Of a stretch of DNA of 64,000 bases, positions 33,946 through 43,197 are shown in pieces; the first letter of the stretch is position 1, and each line of letters begins with the position of its first letter. A program made the translations under genes and the position numbers. This stretch comes from JAXMCI01 sp046349435. GTDB taxonomy: Bacteria; Pseudomonadota; Alphaproteobacteria; Dongiales; Dongiaceae. The notes under the pieces were generated by a model that had not been told where the DNA came from, did no database searches, and worked only from the letters and a program-made list of their open reading frames with translations. The stretch lies in the NCBI GenBank assembly GCA_046349435.1, contig JAXMCI010000022.1:1-64000 (forward strand), given 5' to 3'.

Positions 33946-34311
33946 ATGCAAGCCCTGCTGCGCGAGTACCTGCCGATCCTGATCTTCCTGGCGATCGCCA
34001 TCGGCATCGCCGGTGCGGCGGTGCTGGCCTCGTTCGTGCTGGCGCGGCAGAAGCCCGATTCGGAGAAGCTGTCGCCCTACGAGTGCGGCTTCGAGGCGTT
34101 CGACGACGCCCGCCGCAAGTTCGACGTCCGCTTCTACCTGGTCGCCATCCTCTTCATCATCTTCGACCTGGAGGTCGCCTTCCTGTTTCCCTGGGCCGTC
34201 TCGCTGGGAAAGATCGGCGCCTTCGGCTTCTGGTCGATGATCGGCTTCCTCGGCGTGCTGACCATCGGCTTCATCTACGAATGGAAGAAGGGAGCGCTCG
34301 AATGGGAGTGA
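33946..34311 (+). CDS. nuoA: NADH-quinone oxidoreductase subunit A
   Basis: 121 residues from ATG 33946 (MQALLREYLPILIFL). Three membrane helices, with the ND3-type loop KLSPYECGFEAFDDARRKFDVRFYLVA after helix 1, including the conserved Cys. Membrane subunit at the junction with the quinone-binding module. First gene of a complete operon in which most genes overlap or sit only a few bases apart. Its stop overlaps the nuoB start by 10 bp. Confidence 0.97.
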   Translation: MQALLREYLPILIFLAIAIGIAGAAVLASFVLARQKPDSEKLSPYECGFEAFDDARRKFDVRFYLVAILFIIFDLEVAFLFPWAVSLGKIGAFGFWSMIGFLGVLTIGFIYEWKKGALEWE

Positions 34312-34847
34312 CCCTGAATCGCCCCGAGGCGCCGCTGCCGCCGGGCACCACCCAGGACCTGGCGCTGCGCGCCGTCACCGACGACCTCGCCGACAAGGGT
34401 TTCGTCGTCGCCAATCTCGACAAGCTGGTCAACTGGGCGCGCACCGGCTCGCTCTGGCCGATGACCTTCGGCCTGGCCTGCTGCGCCGTCGAGATGATGC
34501 ACGCCTACATGGCGCGCTACGACCTCGACCGCTTCGGCGTGGTGCCGCGCGGCAGCCCGCGCCAGTCCGACGTGATGATCGTCGCCGGCACGCTGTGCAA
34601 CAAGATGGCGCCGGCATTGCGCAAGGTCTACGACCAGATGGCCGAGCCGCGCTGGGTCATCTCGATGGGTTCCTGCGCCAATGGCGGGGGCTACTACCAC
34701 TATTCCTACTCGGTGGTGCGCGGCTGCGACCGCATCGTGCCCGTCGACATCTACGTGCCAGGCTGCCCGCCGACCGCCGAGGCGCTGGTCTACGGCGTGC
34801 TGCAGCTGCAGAAGAAGATCCGGCGGGTCGGCACCATCCGGCGCTGA
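34302..34847 (+). CDS. nuoB: NADH-quinone oxidoreductase subunit B
   Basis: 181 residues from ATG 34302 (MGVTLNRPEAPLP). It carries the N2 [4Fe-4S] cluster ligands: the tandem Cys pair in TFGLACCAVEMM, then MGSCANGGGYYHYSYS and VPGCPPTAEAL. N2 passes electrons to quinone, so this subunit sits at the base of the peripheral arm. Overlaps nuoA and ends 27 bp before nuoC. Confidence 0.98.
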   Translation: MGVTLNRPEAPLPPGTTQDLALRAVTDDLADKGFVVANLDKLVNWARTGSLWPMTFGLACCAVEMMHAYMARYDLDRFGVVPRGSPRQSDVMIVAGTLCNKMAPALRKVYDQMAEPRWVISMGSCANGGGYYHYSYSVVRGCDRIVPVDIYVPGCPPTAEALVYGVLQLQKKIRRVGTIRR

Positions 34848-34874
34848 CCCTCCCAGCCTCAGGCAAACCGTCTC

Positions 34875-35477
34875 ATGAACCAGGCTCTGCAGGATCTCGG
34901 CGACAGGATCGCCAGCGCGCGCGCCGGCGAGGTCGAGCGTGTCGTGCTCAGCCATGGCGAGCTGACGCTGTGGACGCGCCCCGACGCGCTGCTGCGGCTG
35001 ATGCAGCATCTGCGCGACGATCCCGACTGCCTCTTCAAGATGCTGGTCGACATCTGCGGCGTCGACTATCTCGACCGGGCCGAGCGCTTCGAGGTCGTCT
35101 ATCACCTGCTCAGCCTGAAGCACAACCTGCGGGTCCGGGTGAAGGTCGCCGCCACGGAGGAGCAGCCGGTGCCCTCGGTCACCGGGCTGTTCAAGACCGC
35201 CGGCTGGTTCGAGCGCGAGGCGTGGGACCTCTACGGCATCTTCTTCTCCGACCACCCCGACCTCCGGCGCCTGCTCACCGACTACGGCTTCGAAGGACAC
35301 CCGCTGCGCAAGGACTTCCCGCTCACCGGCTATGTCGAGATGCGCTACGACGACGAGCAGAAGCGCGTCATCTACGAGCCGGTGCGGCTGGCGCAGGAGT
35401 TCCGCAGCTTCGATTTCCTCAGTCCGTGGGAGGGCATGACCCTGCCGGGTGACGAGAAGGCGGAGAAGTCCTCCTGA
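34875..35477 (+). CDS. nuoC: NADH-quinone oxidoreductase subunit C
   Basis: 200 residues from ATG 34875. The family signature ERFEVVYHLLSLKHNLRVRV and ERLAWDLYGI-like EREAWDLYGIFFSDHPDLRR, followed by DYGFEGHPLRKDFPLTGYVE, are all present. It is a separate subunit here (not the NuoCD fusion of enterics), as usual in alphaproteobacteria. Its stop shares one base with the nuoD start. Confidence 0.97.
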   Translation: MNQALQDLGDRIASARAGEVERVVLSHGELTLWTRPDALLRLMQHLRDDPDCLFKMLVDICGVDYLDRAERFEVVYHLLSLKHNLRVRVKVAATEEQPVPSVTGLFKTAGWFEREAWDLYGIFFSDHPDLRRLLTDYGFEGHPLRKDFPLTGYVEMRYDDEQKRVIYEPVRLAQEFRSFDFLSPWEGMTLPGDEKAEKSS

Positions 35478-36655
35478 TGGCCGAGCTGCAGATCAAGCCG
35501 ATCACCATGAACTTCGGGCCGCAGCATCCTGCGGCCCACGGGGTGCTGCGCATGGTGATGGAGATGGACGGCGAGGTGGTCGAGCGCATCGATCCCCATA
35601 TCGGCCTGCTCCATCGCGGCACCGAGAAGCTGATCGAGTACAAGACCTACCTGCAGGCGACGCCCTATTTCGACCGCCTCGACTACGTCGCGCCGATGGT
35701 GCAGGAGCACGCCTTCGTGCTCGCCGTCGAGACGCTGCTCGGGCTCGAGGTGCCGCTCCGCGCCAAGTACATCCGCACGCTGTTCGACGAGATCACCCGC
35801 ATCCTCAACCACATGCTGAACATCCCGGCCTACGCCATGGATGTCGGCGCGGTGACCCCGTTCCTCTGGGCCTTCGAGCAGCGCGAGCTGCTGATGGAGT
35901 TCTACGAGCGCGCCAGCGGCGCCCGGCTGCACGCCAACTACTACCGTCCGGGCGGCGTGCACCAGGACCTGCCGGCCGGGCTGCTCGAGGACATCGCCGC
36001 CTGGACCGAGCAGTTCCCCCGGGTGATCGACGACATCGAGGGGCTGCTCACCGACAACCGCATCTTCAAGCAGCGGCTGGTCGACATCGGCGTGGTCTCG
36101 GCCGCCGACGCCATCGACTGGGGCTTCACCGGCCCGATGCTGCGCGCCTCCGGCGTGCCCTGGGACCTGCGCAAGGCGCAGCCCTACGAGGTCTACGACC
36201 GGATGGAGTTCGACATCCCGGTCGGCAAGAACGGCGACTGCTACGACCGCTATCTCGTGCGCGTCGAGGAGATGCGGCAGAGCCTGCGCATCGTCAAGCA
36301 GTGCATCGCCGAGATGCCGGCCGGCCGGCACGTCGCTGACGACCGCAAGTTCAGCCCGCCGCCGCGTGCCGAGATGAAGCGCTCGATGGAGGCGCTGATC
36401 CATCACTTCAAGCTCTTCACCGAGGGCTTCCACGTGCCGGCCGGCGAGACCTACGCCGCGGTCGAGGCGCCGAAGGGCGAGTTCGGCGTCTATCTCGTCG
36501 CCGACGGCACCAACCGGCCCTATCGCTGCAAGATCCGCGCCCCGGGGTTCGCCCACCTGCAGGCGATGGACTACGTCGCCAGGGGCTACATGCTGGCCGA
36601 CTCGGTGGCGATCCTGGGATCCATGGACATCGTCTTCGGGGAGATCGACCGGTGA
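35477..36655 (+). CDS. nuoD: NADH-quinone oxidoreductase subunit D
   Basis: 392 residues from ATG 35477. 49-kDa-type subunit: NFGPQHPAAHGVLRMVMEMD, HRGTEKLIEYKTYLQATPYF and the C-terminal VFGEIDR. With NuoB it builds the quinone pocket; the conserved His-Pro loop (GPQHPAAHG) and the Tyr in TPYFDRLDY lie where quinone head-group ligands occur in structures. Its stop overlaps nuoE's GTG. Confidence 0.98.
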   Translation: MAELQIKPITMNFGPQHPAAHGVLRMVMEMDGEVVERIDPHIGLLHRGTEKLIEYKTYLQATPYFDRLDYVAPMVQEHAFVLAVETLLGLEVPLRAKYIRTLFDEITRILNHMLNIPAYAMDVGAVTPFLWAFEQRELLMEFYERASGARLHANYYRPGGVHQDLPAGLLEDIAAWTEQFPRVIDDIEGLLTDNRIFKQRLVDIGVVSAADAIDWGFTGPMLRASGVPWDLRKAQPYEVYDRMEFDIPVGKNGDCYDRYLVRVEEMRQSLRIVKQCIAEMPAGRHVADDRKFSPPPRAEMKRSMEALIHHFKLFTEGFHVPAGETYAAVEAPKGEFGVYLVADGTNRPYRCKIRAPGFAHLQAMDYVARGYMLADSVAILGSMDIVFGEIDR

Positions 36656-37266
36656 GCGGCATCGCGCCCGACCTCGGCCAGCCCGAGAGCTTCGCCTTCA
36701 CGCCCGAGACGCGCGCCCGGGCCGACCGCATCATCGCGCGCTATCCCGCCGGCCGGCAGGCCAGCGCGGTGATCGCGCTGCTCGACCTGGCGCAGCGCCA
36801 GAACGAGGGCTGGCTGTCGCGCGCCGCGATGGACCATGTCGCCGAGGTCCTCGGCATGGCGCCGATCCGGGTCTACGAGGTCGCCACCTTCTACACCATG
36901 TTCAACCTGAAGCCGGTCGGCCGGCACCACATCCAGGTCTGCCGCACCACGCCCTGCTGGCTGCGCGGCGCCGACCAGCTGACCGAGACCTGCAAGCGCA
37001 AGCTCGGCATCGGCCTCAGGGAGCGCACCGCCGACGGCCAGTTCTCGCTGGTCGAGGTCGAGTGCCTCGGCGCCTGCGTCAACGCGCCGATGGTGCAGGT
37101 CAACGACGATTTCTACGAGGACCTCGATCCCGCCCGGCTGGAGGCGCTGCTCGACGCGCTGGCCCGCGGCGAGCATCCTCCGATCGGCTCGCAGATCGGC
37201 CGCCAGGGCTCGGCGCCGGTGGGCGGCTCGCCGACCCTGCGCACGCCGGCCGAGGCGGGGGAGTAG
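36652..37266 (+). CDS. nuoE: NADH-quinone oxidoreductase subunit E
   Basis: 204 residues from GTG 36652, overlapping the nuoD stop by 4 bases. Thioredoxin-like domain with the N1a [2Fe-2S] ligands: CRTTPCWLRG and LGACVNAPMVQVN. The helical N-terminal part binds NuoF. The Gly/Pro-rich C-terminal tail (GSQIGRQGSAPVGGSPTLR) is an alphaproteobacterial-style extension. Confidence 0.97.
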   Translation: MSGIAPDLGQPESFAFTPETRARADRIIARYPAGRQASAVIALLDLAQRQNEGWLSRAAMDHVAEVLGMAPIRVYEVATFYTMFNLKPVGRHHIQVCRTTPCWLRGADQLTETCKRKLGIGLRERTADGQFSLVEVECLGACVNAPMVQVNDDFYEDLDPARLEALLDALARGEHPPIGSQIGRQGSAPVGGSPTLRTPAEAGE

Positions 37267-37268
37267 CC

Positions 37269-38555
<1,287 letters not shown>

Positions 38556-38560
38556 GGGCG

Positions 38561-40627
38561 ATGCCGAAGCTGACGATCGACGGGCAGCAGATCGAGGTCG
38601 AGGCCGGCCTCACCGTGCTGCAGGCCTGCGAGGCGGCCGGGGTCGAGATCCCGCGCTTCTGCTACCACGAGCGGCTCTCGGTCGCCGGCAATTGCCGGAT
38701 GTGCCTGGTCGAGATGGAGAAGTCGCCCAAGCCGATCGCCTCCTGCGCGATGCCGGCAGCCGACGGCATGGTGATCAAGACCGACTCGCCGATGGCCATC
38801 AAGGCCCGCAAGGGCGTGATGGAGTTCCTGCTGATCAACCATCCGCTCGACTGCCCGATCTGCGACCAGGGCGGCGAGTGCGACCTGCAGGACCAGGCGA
38901 TGGCCTACGGCTTCGACCGCGGCCGCTTCCACGAGAACAAGCGGGCGGTCACCGAGAAATACATGGGGCCGCTGATCCGGACGATCATGACGCGCTGCAT
39001 CCAGTGCACGCGCTGCGTCCGCTTCTCCGCCGAGATCGCCGGCGTCGAGGATCTCGGCGCGCTCGGCCGCGGCGAGCATCTCGAGATCGGCACCTATGTC
39101 GAGAAGGCGGTCGCCTCCGAGCTCTCCGGCAACCTGGTCGACATCTGCCCGGTCGGCGCGCTGACCTCGAAGCCCTACGCCTTCGTGGCGCGGCCCTGGG
39201 AGCTCGCCAAGACGCCGTCGGTCGACGTGCTCGACGCGGTCGGCAGCAACATCCGCGTCGACTCGCGCGGCCGCGAGGTGCTGCGCGTGCTGCCGCGCGT
39301 GCACGAGGCGATCAACGAGGAGTGGATCGCCGACAAGAGCCGCCACGCCTGCGACGGGCTGAAGCGGCAGCGGCTCGACCGGCCCTATGTCCGGCGCGAC
39401 GGCAAGCTGCGCCCGGCGAGCTGGGCCGAGGCCTTCGCCGCCATCGGCGAGGGCCTCAAGGGCCTGCCGGGCGAGCGCATCGCCGCGATCGCCGGCGACC
39501 TCGCCGACGTCGAGTCGATGTACGCGCTCAAGGGGCTGATGCAGGCGCTGGGCTCGCCGCATCTCGATTGCCGCCAGGACGGCGCGAAGATCGATCCGCA
39601 GAGCCGCGCCGGCTGGCTGTTCAACACCACCATCGTCGGCCTCGAGCAGGCCGATGCCTGCCTCATCATCGGCAGCAATCCGCGCTGGGAAGCGCCGCTG
39701 GTCAATGCCCGGCTGCGCAAGCGCTACGTCGCCGGCGGCTTCCGGCTGGCGGCGATCGGGCCGCAGGCCAATCTCAGCTACCCCGTGCGCCAGCTGGGTG
39801 CCGGGCCGGAGACGCTGGCCGCGCTGGTCGAGGGCCGCATCGACTTCGCCGAGACGCTGAAGCAGGCCAAGCGGCCGATGCTGATCCTCGGCACGGGCGC
39901 GCTCGCCCGGCCCGACGGCGCCGCCATCCTCGGGCTGGCCCGCCGGCTGGCCGAGCAGTGCAACATGATCCAGGAGGGCTGGAACGGCTTCAACCTGCTG
40001 CACACCGCCGCGGCGCGGGTCGGCGGGCTGGAGCTGGGCTTCGTGCCGGGCCGGGGCGGCCGCGACGTCGCCGGCATCCTCGAGGGCGCCGGCTCCGGCG
40101 CGATCGGCGCCGTCTACCTGCTCGGCGCCGACGAGATCGACATGCGCCGGCTGGGCTCGGCCTTCGTGATCTACCAGGGCCATCACGGCGATGCCGGGGC
40201 GCACCGCGCCGACGTCGTGCTGCCGGGCGCGGCCTACACCGAGAAGAACGCCACCTACGTCAATCTCGAGGGCCGCGTGCAGCAGGCCAGCCTCGCGGTC
40301 TACCCTCCGGGCGAGGCCAAGGAGGACTGGGCCATCCTGCGGGCGCTGTCCGAGCGGCTCGGGCAGAAGCTGCCGTTCGACAGCCTGCCGCAGCTGCGCG
40401 CGCGGCTCTATGCCGACCATCCCGGCCTGCAGCGGCTCGACGCCATCGAGCCCGCCGCCTGGGGGCCGTTCGGCGGCGATGGCCCGGTCGATCCGGCGCC
40501 CTTCGTGCATCCGATCGCCAACTACTACATGACCGACCCGATCAGCCGCGCCTCGGAGACGATGGCGGAGTGCACGGACGTCTATGTCCGCGGGACGGCG
40601 GGGGAGAAGACCGGCACCCATGGCTGA
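38561..40627 (+). CDS. nuoG: NADH-quinone oxidoreductase subunit G
   Basis: 688 residues from ATG 38561, 5 bp after nuoF. An N-terminal ferredoxin-type domain (PRFCYHERLSVAGNCRMCLVE) holds N1b; HPLDCPICDQGGECDLQDQA and RCIQCTRCVRF hold N5 and N4 ligands; the molybdopterin-like C-terminal domain has lost its cofactor. The length is that of the alphaproteobacterial/mitochondrial type, shorter than the E. coli form. It overlaps nuoH by 8 bp. Confidence 0.97.
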   Translation: MPKLTIDGQQIEVEAGLTVLQACEAAGVEIPRFCYHERLSVAGNCRMCLVEMEKSPKPIASCAMPAADGMVIKTDSPMAIKARKGVMEFLLINHPLDCPICDQGGECDLQDQAMAYGFDRGRFHENKRAVTEKYMGPLIRTIMTRCIQCTRCVRFSAEIAGVEDLGALGRGEHLEIGTYVEKAVASELSGNLVDICPVGALTSKPYAFVARPWELAKTPSVDVLDAVGSNIRVDSRGREVLRVLPRVHEAINEEWIADKSRHACDGLKRQRLDRPYVRRDGKLRPASWAEAFAAIGEGLKGLPGERIAAIAGDLADVESMYALKGLMQALGSPHLDCRQDGAKIDPQSRAGWLFNTTIVGLEQADACLIIGSNPRWEAPLVNARLRKRYVAGGFRLAAIGPQANLSYPVRQLGAGPETLAALVEGRIDFAETLKQAKRPMLILGTGALARPDGAAILGLARRLAEQCNMIQEGWNGFNLLHTAAARVGGLELGFVPGRGGRDVAGILEGAGSGAIGAVYLLGADEIDMRRLGSAFVIYQGHHGDAGAHRADVVLPGAAYTEKNATYVNLEGRVQQASLAVYPPGEAKEDWAILRALSERLGQKLPFDSLPQLRARLYADHPGLQRLDAIEPAAWGPFGGDGPVDPAPFVHPIANYYMTDPISRASETMAECTDVYVRGTAGEKTGTHG

Positions 40628-41630
40628 GTTCTTTTCCAGCCCTCTCGGGCAGCTGATCGTCATCATCCTCGAGATCCTGGCCATCGTGCTGCCGCTGCTC
40701 GGCGCCGTCGCCTACCTGACGCTGGCTGAGCGCAAGGTGCTGGCGGCCATGCAGCTGCGCCGCGGCCCCAACGTGGTCGGGCCGTTCGGGCTGCTGCAGC
40801 CGATGGCCGACGGCCTCAAGCTGCTGCTCAAGGAGACGATCATCCCGAGCGGCGCCAACCGCGTCGTCTTCGTCGCCGCGCCGATGCTGACCTTCGTGCT
40901 CAGCCTGGTCGCCTGGGCGGTGATCCCGTTCTCGCCCGGCGTGGTGCTGTCCGACATCAATGTCGGCATCCTCTACCTCTTCGCCATCTCCTCGCTCGGC
41001 GTCTACGGCATCGTCATGGCCGGCTGGGCGAGCAACTCGAAGTACCCGTTCCTCGGCGCGCTGCGCTCGGCGGCGCAGATGGTCTCCTACGAGGTCTCGA
41101 TCGGCTTCGTGATGATCACCGTGCTGCTCTGCGTCGGCTCGCTCAACCTGTCCCGGGTGGTCGAGGCGCAGCAGCACATCTGGTTCTTCATCCCGCTGCT
41201 GCCGATGTTCGTCATCTTCTTCATCTCGGCGCTGGCCGAGACGGCGCGCCCGCCCTTCGACCTGCCGGAGGGCGAGTCGGAGCTGGTGGCGGGCTACTTC
41301 TCCGAATATTCGGCGATGACCTTCGCGCTCTTCTTCCTCGGCGAATACGCCAACATGATCCTGATGAGCGCGATGACCTCGATCCTGTTCCTCGGCGGCT
41401 GGCTGCCGCCCTTCGGGATCGCGCCTTTCACCTGGATCCCCGGACCGATCTGGTTCTTCGCCAAGATCGCCCTCTGCCTGTTCGTCTTCCTGTGGGTGCG
41501 GGCGACCTTCCCGCGCTACCGCTACGACCAGCTGATGCGGCTGGGCTGGAAGGTCTTCCTGCCCTTCTCGCTGTTCTGGGTGGTGCTCACCGCCGGCGTG
41601 CTGATGACCTTCGGATGGCTGCCGAAATGA
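40620..41630 (+). CDS. nuoH: NADH-quinone oxidoreductase subunit H
   Basis: 336 residues from ATG 40620. Eight membrane helices of the ND1 type; AERKVLAAMQLRRGPNVVGPFGLLQPMADGLKL and the acidic loop ALAETARPPFDLPEGESELV, which forms part of the E-channel near quinone, are intact. A ~95-bp gap to nuoI follows; it contains a 31-codon frame overlapping this stop that I do not regard as a gene. Confidence 0.98.
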   Translation: MAEFFSSPLGQLIVIILEILAIVLPLLGAVAYLTLAERKVLAAMQLRRGPNVVGPFGLLQPMADGLKLLLKETIIPSGANRVVFVAAPMLTFVLSLVAWAVIPFSPGVVLSDINVGILYLFAISSLGVYGIVMAGWASNSKYPFLGALRSAAQMVSYEVSIGFVMITVLLCVGSLNLSRVVEAQQHIWFFIPLLPMFVIFFISALAETARPPFDLPEGESELVAGYFSEYSAMTFALFFLGEYANMILMSAMTSILFLGGWLPPFGIAPFTWIPGPIWFFAKIALCLFVFLWVRATFPRYRYDQLMRLGWKVFLPFSLFWVVLTAGVLMTFGWLPK

Positions 41631-41724
41631 CCGCGGCCAAGCTTGCGCCCGACGCCGGCGCCACTATGGTATGGCTCGCTTGCGCGCGCGGGGGCGCCGC
41701 CGGCCGAGTCATGAGGATGTGACG

Positions 41725-42213
41725 ATGGCCCTTCTCGACCGCGGCGCGCGCAGCCTGCTGCTCGGCGAGCTGATCGCCGGCATGCGGGCGACCTTCGCCT
41801 ACATGTTCCGTCCCAAGGTGACGCTCAACTACCCGTTCGAGCGCGGCCCGCAGAGCCCGCGCTTCCGCGGCGAGCACGCGCTGCGCCGCTACCCGAACGG
41901 CGAGGAGCGCTGCATCGCCTGCAAGCTGTGCGAGGCGATCTGCCCGGCGCTGGCCATCACCATCGAGGCCGAGCCGCGGGCCGACGGCAGCCGCCGCACC
42001 ACGCGCTACGACATCGACATGACCAAGTGCATCTATTGCGGGCTCTGCCAGGAGGCCTGCCCGGTCGATGCCATCGTCGAGGGGCCGAACATGGAGTTCG
42101 CCACCGAGACGCGCGAGGAGCTGCTCTACGACAAGGCGAAGCTGCTCGCCAACGGCGACCGCTGGGAACCCCAGCTCGCCGACAACCTGGCGCTCGACGC
42201 CCCCTATCGCTGA
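41725..42213 (+). CDS. nuoI: NADH-quinone oxidoreductase subunit I
   Basis: 162 residues from ATG 41725. Two 4Fe-4S ferredoxin motifs, CIACKLCEAICPA and CIYCGLCQEACPV, hold N6a and N6b. The N-terminal amphipathic region (LIAGMRATFAYMFRPKVTLN) sits on the membrane. 94 bp follow the nuoH stop, and 57 bp separate it from nuoJ. Confidence 0.98.
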   Translation: MALLDRGARSLLLGELIAGMRATFAYMFRPKVTLNYPFERGPQSPRFRGEHALRRYPNGEERCIACKLCEAICPALAITIEAEPRADGSRRTTRYDIDMTKCIYCGLCQEACPVDAIVEGPNMEFATETREELLYDKAKLLANGDRWEPQLADNLALDAPYR

Positions 42214-42270
42214 GCCACCGGCCATGAGAGACCTGTCCAACGTCGGCCCGGGTGCCGCGAAGGTGGCGCG

Positions 42271-42879
42271 ATGATCGTCTCCGCGCTCGCCTTCTATCTC
42301 TTCGCCATCGTCACGCTGGTCTCCGGCGTGATGGTCGTCTCGTCGCGCAACCCGGTCCACTCCGTCCTCTTCCTGATCCTCGCCTTCTTCAACTCGGCCG
42401 GGCTGTTCGTGCTGCTCGGCGCCGAGTTCCTGGCGATGATCCTGGTGGTCGTCTATGTCGGCGCGGTCGCCGTGCTGTTCCTCTTCGTCGTGATGATGCT
42501 CGACATCAACTTCGTCGAGCTGCGACGCGGCGCGCTGCGCTATCTCTGGATCGGGCTGGCGATCGGCTTCGTTCTGCTGATCGAGCTGCTGGTGGTGTTC
42601 TCCGGCTGGATCATCGCGCCGCAGGCATCGAAGCTGGCGGCCGTGCCGGTGCCGGCGGGGATCGGCAACACCGAGGCGCTCGGCAACGTCCTCTACACCG
42701 ACTACTTCTACCTGTTCGAGGCCGCCGGGCTGGTGCTGCTGGTGGCGATGATCGGCGCCATCGTGCTGACCCTGCGCGAGCGCGTCGGGGTGCGCCGCCA
42801 GTCGATCGCCCGCCAGGTGGCGCGCCGCCCGGCCGACAGCATCGAGATCCGGAAGGTCCCGACGGGGAGCGGCATCTGA
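42271..42879 (+). CDS. nuoJ: NADH-quinone oxidoreductase subunit J
   Basis: 202 residues from ATG 42271. Five membrane helices of the ND6 type, with the helix-3 pi-bulge region FLAMILVVVYVGAVAVLFLFVVMML. A basic C-terminal tail (VGVRRQSIARQVARRPADS) remains in the cytosol. The stop shares one base with the nuoK start. Confidence 0.96.
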   Translation: MIVSALAFYLFAIVTLVSGVMVVSSRNPVHSVLFLILAFFNSAGLFVLLGAEFLAMILVVVYVGAVAVLFLFVVMMLDINFVELRRGALRYLWIGLAIGFVLLIELLVVFSGWIIAPQASKLAAVPVPAGIGNTEALGNVLYTDYFYLFEAAGLVLLVAMIGAIVLTLRERVGVRRQSIARQVARRPADSIEIRKVPTGSGI

Positions 42880-43187
42880 TGCAGATCGGTCTCGGTCACT
42901 ACCTGACGGTCGCCGCGATCCTGTTCACGCTCGGGATCTTCGGCATCTTCCTCAACCGCAAGAACGTCATCATCATCCTGATGTCGGTCGAGCTGATGCT
43001 GCTCGCCGTCAACCTCAACCTGGTGGCGTTCTCGAGCTTCCTCGGCGACCTGGTCGGCCAGATCTTCGCGATGTTCGTGCTGACCGTGGCGGCGGCCGAG
43101 GCGGCGATCGGGCTCGCCATCCTGGTCGTCTATTTCCGGAACCGCGGCTCGATCGCGGTCGAGGACATCAACATGATGAAGGGCTAG
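42879..43187 (+). CDS. nuoK: NADH-quinone oxidoreductase subunit K
   Basis: 102 residues from ATG 42879. Three helices of the ND4L type with two in-membrane Glu residues (MSVELMLLAVNLNL and TVAAAEAAIGLAI), both needed for proton movement. Standard length. Confidence 0.97.
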   Translation: MQIGLGHYLTVAAILFTLGIFGIFLNRKNVIIILMSVELMLLAVNLNLVAFSSFLGDLVGQIFAMFVLTVAAAEAAIGLAILVVYFRNRGSIAVEDINMMKG

Positions 43188-43197
43188 GGCAGGGGCC

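Noticed and set aside
41626..41722. 31-codon frame between nuoH and nuoI overlapping the nuoH stop
   Set aside because: No Shine-Dalgarno of note, no similarity I recognise and composition like intergenic DNA.
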